Of a stretch of DNA of 10,243 bases, positions 7,355 through 10,243 are shown piece by piece. Position numbers and translations under genes: made by a program. The DNA comes from an uncultured Gemmatimonadota bacterium. GTDB taxonomy: Bacteria; Gemmatimonadota; Gemmatimonadetes; Gemmatimonadales; Gemmatimonadaceae. Position 1 is the stretch's first letter. The number at the start of each line of letters is the position of its first letter. The notes under the pieces were generated by a model. It was not told the DNA's origin. It ran no database searches and worked only from the letters and a program-made list of their open reading frames with translations. The stretch lies in NCBI GenBank assembly GCA_946480295.1, contig CAMLIT010000136.1, positions 1 to 10,243 of the forward strand, read 5' to 3'.

Positions 7355-7569
7355 GACACGTCGCGAATCACGTCCTCGTCGGTGAGATACCCGGCAGCCT
7401 CCGCGAACGGCGCGACTCGTCGGCGGGTCTCCTCGAACTGGAGGAGCGCAAGCTGCCGACGGATCGCATCGCGGACCAGATCGCTGCGACTCCGGCCCAG
7501 GCGCCGGCTCATGCGTGCGAGGCGGCGCGCGAGCTCGCGGTCGAGGCGGACGGTGAGGGCTTCATCCAT
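7351..7569 (-). CDS. Ribbon-helix-helix antitoxin (CopG/VapB-like)
   Basis: A 72-residue protein with a ribbon-helix-helix DNA-binding fold: strand ALTVRLD (4-10), helix A about 11-23, the GRSRSDLV turn (25-32) and helix B to about 43. The acidic C-terminal tail ending DEDVIRDVS is the expected toxin-binding segment. It should neutralise the PIN toxin and autoregulate the operon. Its TGA overlaps the toxin GTG by 4 nt (7351-7354). The ATG at 7569 has no Shine-Dalgarno: the bases just upstream are an AT-rich tandem repeat, so the mRNA may be leaderless. Confidence 0.88.
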   Translation of the reverse strand: MDEALTVRLDRELARRLARMSRRLGRSRSDLVRDAIRRQLALLQFEETRRRVAPFAEAAGYLTDEDVIRDVS

Positions 7570-7606
7570 GTATTACAACGTAAGACAACGCCCTCGAAAG
7601 CGGCAA
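7570..7606 (-). promoter_or_regulatory. Putative promoter/operator of the toxin-antitoxin operon
   Basis: Directly before the antitoxin ATG two 10-bp direct repeats abut (7570-7579 and 7580-7589; on plus GTATTACAAC and GTAAGACAAC, 8 of 10 identical). One helical turn of spacing suits side-by-side binding of RHH dimers, so this is the likely operator. On minus, TTGCCG (7606-7601) as -35, an 18-bp spacer and TACGTT (7582-7577) as -10 would place the transcription start at or next to the ATG, giving a leaderless message. The repeats cover the -10, which would make repression by the antitoxin direct. The repeats are seen; the promoter is inference. Confidence 0.45.
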
Positions 7607-7649
7607 GACCGGCCTGCCGGAAGTCGCGATCTCCTCCGACAGGCCGGTC
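7607..7649. terminator. Hairpin downstream of the Asp-box propeller gene
   Basis: Bases 7607-7616 and 7640-7649 are exact reverse complements (10 bp). After one C/A mismatch a further 4 bp pair (7618-7621 with 7635-7638), leaving a 13-nt loop (7622-7634). The structure starts 30 nt past the stop of the large minus-strand gene and ends right next to the antitoxin promoter candidate, so it probably terminates readthrough into the toxin-antitoxin operon. Only a short TTT (7598-7596) follows on minus, so it is a weak intrinsic terminator at best. Confidence 0.5.
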
Positions 7650-7679
7650 CGCCCGTACGCCGCCGGGACGGCAGCGGCG

Positions 7680-10243
7680 TCAGGTGGGCAGCTTCACCTC
7701 CGGCTGCCCCGCCGCCCGGAGCTTCGCGTTCAGCTCCCGGAGCCCCGTCGTCGCGAGGGCGTTCCAGCGCGCCATCACCGCGCGGTACTCGGCGCGCGCG
7801 CGCTCGCACGCCGCGGCCTCGTCGTCCGTCGGCGTGACGTCGGCGCCCTGCATTGCCATCGCCGCCGAGATCATGGCGCCGCTCACGCTCTGGAGCGTGG
7901 GTGCGGCGTTCGCCGCGGCGGCGCGCCGCCGGAAGCGCGGGCGGGGGTTGGCGGCGGGCGCGGGGGCGAGCGAGTCGACCTGCGCGCGCAGCGCGGAGAC
8001 GTCCACGCCGTGCACCTGGTCGAGCGCGGCGGCGAGGGCGCGCGCCTGCACCGCCGCGCCGTGGGCGGCGACGGCGCCGTCGTACATCTCCTTCGACAGC
8101 GAGAAGAGCCGCGCGAGCCCCTTCGCCGGCGTGCGCACGCGCGGGTCGAGGCGCAGGGTGAGCGGCTGGGTGTAGCTCTTCCCGTTCACGGTGAGGCGCA
8201 CCGTGTACCGGCCCGGCGGCGCCCACGGCGCGTTCGGCGCCGGGTACGTCCGGTGCGGCACGGCGCCCGTCGCCGGCTCGAGATCCATGCTCCCGGCGAC
8301 CGGCTCGTAGTGCAGGTCCCAGGTCATGCGGTGCATCCCCTCCCGCGTCGAGATGACCGTCGGCGGCGCCGGCCAGTAGAGCGGCAGTCCGCAGAACGCC
8401 TCGCTCGGCGTGCGGCGGCAGCTGCGGTCGTACGACGCCGTGTCGAGCGCGGGGTCCGGGTTCGGGATCGTGTCGCGGCTCGAGTACGAGCGCACGACCT
8501 TCCCCGCCGCGTCGAGGATGTCGAGCGTCACCGGGCCGGCGGCGTCGTGCGGCAGGTAGTAGTCGATGATCCCGCCCGGGGGCGGGTTCTGGCCCGCCGG
8601 CAGCTCCGGCGGCCACGGCGTCGGGTCGTTGGTGCCGAAGCGGACGCGCACCGCCGTCTCCGGCTTGAACAGGTACGCGTCGGTCGCCGCGCGCGCCTGG
8701 GCCGCCTGGCGCAGGGGCGTGACGTCGTCGAGGATCCAGAAGCCGCGCCCGTGGGTGCCGGCGACGAGATCGGCGCAGAGGCAGGTGCTGTCGTCCTTCA
8801 CCTGGATGTCGCGCACCGAGATCGCCGGCATGTTCAGCCGCAGCGACTGCCAGTGGTCGCCGTCGTCGAAGGAGACCCAGACCTGCTGGTCGGTGGCGGC
8901 GTAGAGCAGCCCCTTCGTGCGCGGGTCCTCGCGGATGGAGTTGGCGACCGCGCCCGGCGCGATGCCGGCGTCGATCTCCGTCCACGTCTTCCCGCCGTCG
9001 TGCGTGCGGAAGAAGTGCGGGTTCATGTCGTCGAGGCGCATGGTGTTCGCCGCGGCGTACGCCGTGCCCGTGTCGAAGTGCCCGGCGTCGATGTTGAAGA
9101 TGCGCGTCCACGGCTTGATGACCGGCGGCGTCACGTTCCTCCAGTGCACGCCCCCGTCGGTCGTCACCTGGATGTTGCCGTCGTCGGTTCCCGCCCAGAG
9201 GACGTTCGCGCTCCGCGGCGACGGGGAGAACGCCGTGATGGTGCCTAACGGCGCCGGGTGCACGGCGCTCGCGTACTTCCCCGCGTTCGCCGGCACCGCC
9301 CACGTCTGCCGGGCGAGGTCGGGGCTGATGCGCGTCCAGCGCTGGCCGCCGCTGGTCGTCTTCCAGACCACGTTCGACGTGTAGTAGAGCACCGTCGGGT
9401 CGAGCGGCGACCAGGCGATCGGCATCGTGCGCACGTTGCGATTGAAGGCGTCGCCGTTCGGCGCCGTGCCGCTCATGTCCGGGCCGACGTAGGTCGTCTG
9501 CCCCGTCCGGCGGTCGTAGAGCGACACGCCGGTGCGCATGCTGCCGTAGACCCGGTCCGGGTCCTTCGGGTCGGGCGCGGCGATCCCGTACTCCTGGATG
9601 TTGACCGGGTGCCAGTCGTGGAAGGTGATCTCCCCGTCCGGGGAGCGGCTGTCCACGCACGCCGAGCCCGAGTCCTGCTGGCCCCCGCAGACGCGATAGA
9701 CGAAGGTGTTGTCGGTGGAGACGTGGTACATCGCCGCGGTCGGCTGCGTGTACCAGTTGCTCCACGACGCGCCGTGGTTCGCCGAGATCACGGCCCCCTG
9801 GTCGCTGACGACGAGGAGGATGTTCGGGTTGGTCGGGTTCACCCAGATCTTCTGGTAGTCGTCGCCGCCGGGTGCGCCGCGCACCGCCGTCCAGGTCGTG
9901 CCGCCGTCGTCGGTCCGCCAGAGCACCGTCGAGCAGCTGTAGACGACGTTCGGGTTCTGCGGATCGACGGTGATCGTCGGCAGGTCGCCGCCGCCGATGC
10001 GGGCGAGGGGACGCTCGTCCACCGCGTGCGCCGTCTCGCCGGGACCGTCGACGAGCGTCCAGTGCGCGCCGGCGTCGTCCGAGCGGTAGAGCGCGACGAC
10101 CCCGGCGCCGAAGCCGCCCGGCGCGTTCGCCGGCGCGCCGGGCGCGGGCTGCGCGACCATGGCGTACACCACCTTCGGGTCGCTCGGAGCGATGGCGAGG
10201 TTGGCCTGGAGCACGGCGGGCAGGCCGTTCCCCTCGAGCTGCG
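7680..10243 (-). CDS. Secreted Asp-box (BNR/sortilin-like) beta-propeller protein, 5'-partial
   Basis: The C-terminal 853 residues of a protein whose start lies beyond the right edge: the frame stays open through 10243, and the GTG at 10214 is internal. It belongs to the WD40/YVTN/BNR-like, sortilin-VPS10-related family, frequently annotated 'glycosyl hydrolase' without enzymatic proof. At least seven Asp-box turns (S/T-x-D-x-G-x-x-W) are seen, at about 10088-10056, 9920-9888, 9788-9759 (degenerate), 9365-9333, 9167-9135, 9011-8976 and 8876-8844. The conserved QPTAAMYHVSTDN, YDRRTGQ and THGRGFWILDD segments lie between or after them. A FlgD-like beta domain (about 8570-8478) and a C-terminal helical region (about 8147-7725) follow. 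Cysteines come in close pairs (codons at 9689/9659, 8783/8777, 8420/8393), which fits disulfides in an exported protein. A Pro/Ala/Arg-rich linker lies near 7965-7905. Export is presumed; the signal peptide is outside the window. Ligand and role unknown. Confidence 0.88.
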   Translation of the reverse strand, partial: QLEGNGLPAVLQANLAIAPSDPKVVYAMVAQPAPGAPANAPGGFGAGVVALYRSDDAGAHWTLVDGPGETAHAVDERPLARIGGGDLPTITVDPQNPNVVYSCSTVLWRTDDGGTTWTAVRGAPGGDDYQKIWVNPTNPNILLVVSDQGAVISANHGASWSNWYTQPTAAMYHVSTDNTFVYRVCGGQQDSGSACVDSRSPDGEITFHDWHPVNIQEYGIAAPDPKDPDRVYGSMRTGVSLYDRRTGQTTYVGPDMSGTAPNGDAFNRNVRTMPIAWSPLDPTVLYYTSNVVWKTTSGGQRWTRISPDLARQTWAVPANAGKYASAVHPAPLGTITAFSPSPRSANVLWAGTDDGNIQVTTDGGVHWRNVTPPVIKPWTRIFNIDAGHFDTGTAYAAANTMRLDDMNPHFFRTHDGGKTWTEIDAGIAPGAVANSIREDPRTKGLLYAATDQQVWVSFDDGDHWQSLRLNMPAISVRDIQVKDDSTCLCADLVAGTHGRGFWILDDVTPLRQAAQARAATDAYLFKPETAVRVRFGTNDPTPWPPELPAGQNPPPGGIIDYYLPHDAAGPVTLDILDAAGKVVRSYSSRDTIPNPDPALDTASYDRSCRRTPSEAFCGLPLYWPAPPTVISTREGMHRMTWDLHYEPVAGSMDLEPATGAVPHRTYPAPNAPWAPPGRYTVRLTVNGKSYTQPLTLRLDPRVRTPAKGLARLFSLSKEMYDGAVAAHGAAVQARALAAALDQVHGVDVSALRAQVDSLAPAPAANPRPRFRRRAAAANAAPTLQSVSGAMISAAMAMQGADVTPTDDEAAACERARAEYRAVMARWNALATTGLRELNAKLRAAGQPEVKLPT

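Noticed and set aside
7570..7575. TAATAC on the minus strand as the -10 box of the antitoxin
   Set aside because: It abuts the ATG, so transcription would begin inside the gene. TACGTT seven bases further up fits better.
8010..9248. 412-codon plus-strand open frame opposite the propeller gene
   Set aside because: Antisense shadow with repetitive Arg/Val/Asp composition and no domain.
7573..9765. 730-codon minus-strand open frame inside the propeller gene
   Set aside because: A shifted frame on the same strand as a gene with seven recognisable Asp boxes; its translation is Arg/Pro/Gly-rich without motifs.

Overview
The window is very GC-rich, densely coding bacterial chromosome with strong G/C bias at third codon positions. 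Three features recall Gemmatimonadota or a similar high-GC soil phylum: a secreted Asp-box (BNR, sortilin-like) propeller of the type expanded there, a GH115-type glycoside hydrolase, and an AarF/UbiB kinase with a C-terminal membrane anchor. This assignment rests on gene style only. There is no rRNA, tRNA, CRISPR array, transposase or phage gene.

Layout from left to right. A long hairpin lies at the left edge (1-39). Two minus-strand genes follow: a GT39-type membrane glycosyltransferase (1911-3521) and, downstream of it, an AarF/UbiB-family atypical kinase (131-1846). A 163-bp divergent intergenic region (3522-3684) separates them from a plus-strand exported GH115-family protein (3685-5781). 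That gene overlaps by 4 bp, tail to tail, the minus-strand pair EthD-family protein (6391-6762) and YdeI/OmpD-associated protein (5778-6386), which are 4 bp apart. Next comes an intergenic region with a perfect 17-bp hairpin (6867-6907), then a minus-strand toxin-antitoxin operon: RHH antitoxin (7351-7569) and PIN-domain toxin (6947-7354), overlapping by 4 nt. The right quarter is one large minus-strand gene for a secreted Asp-box propeller protein (7680 to beyond the right edge), followed downstream by a hairpin (7607-7649).

The genes do not form one pathway. The window reads as housekeeping or envelope genes (glycosyltransferase, AarF), two orphan exported proteins (GH115-like and BNR propeller), a small EthD/YdeI operon, and a VapBC-like module whose codon use is less GC-biased than its neighbours. 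I found no clear evidence of a new multi-gene system. The items most worth a second look are the short GH115 protein, the toxin-antitoxin control region with its tandem decamers and apparently leaderless start, and the long hairpin after the toxin gene whose loop reads UCCUCC in the minus-strand transcript.
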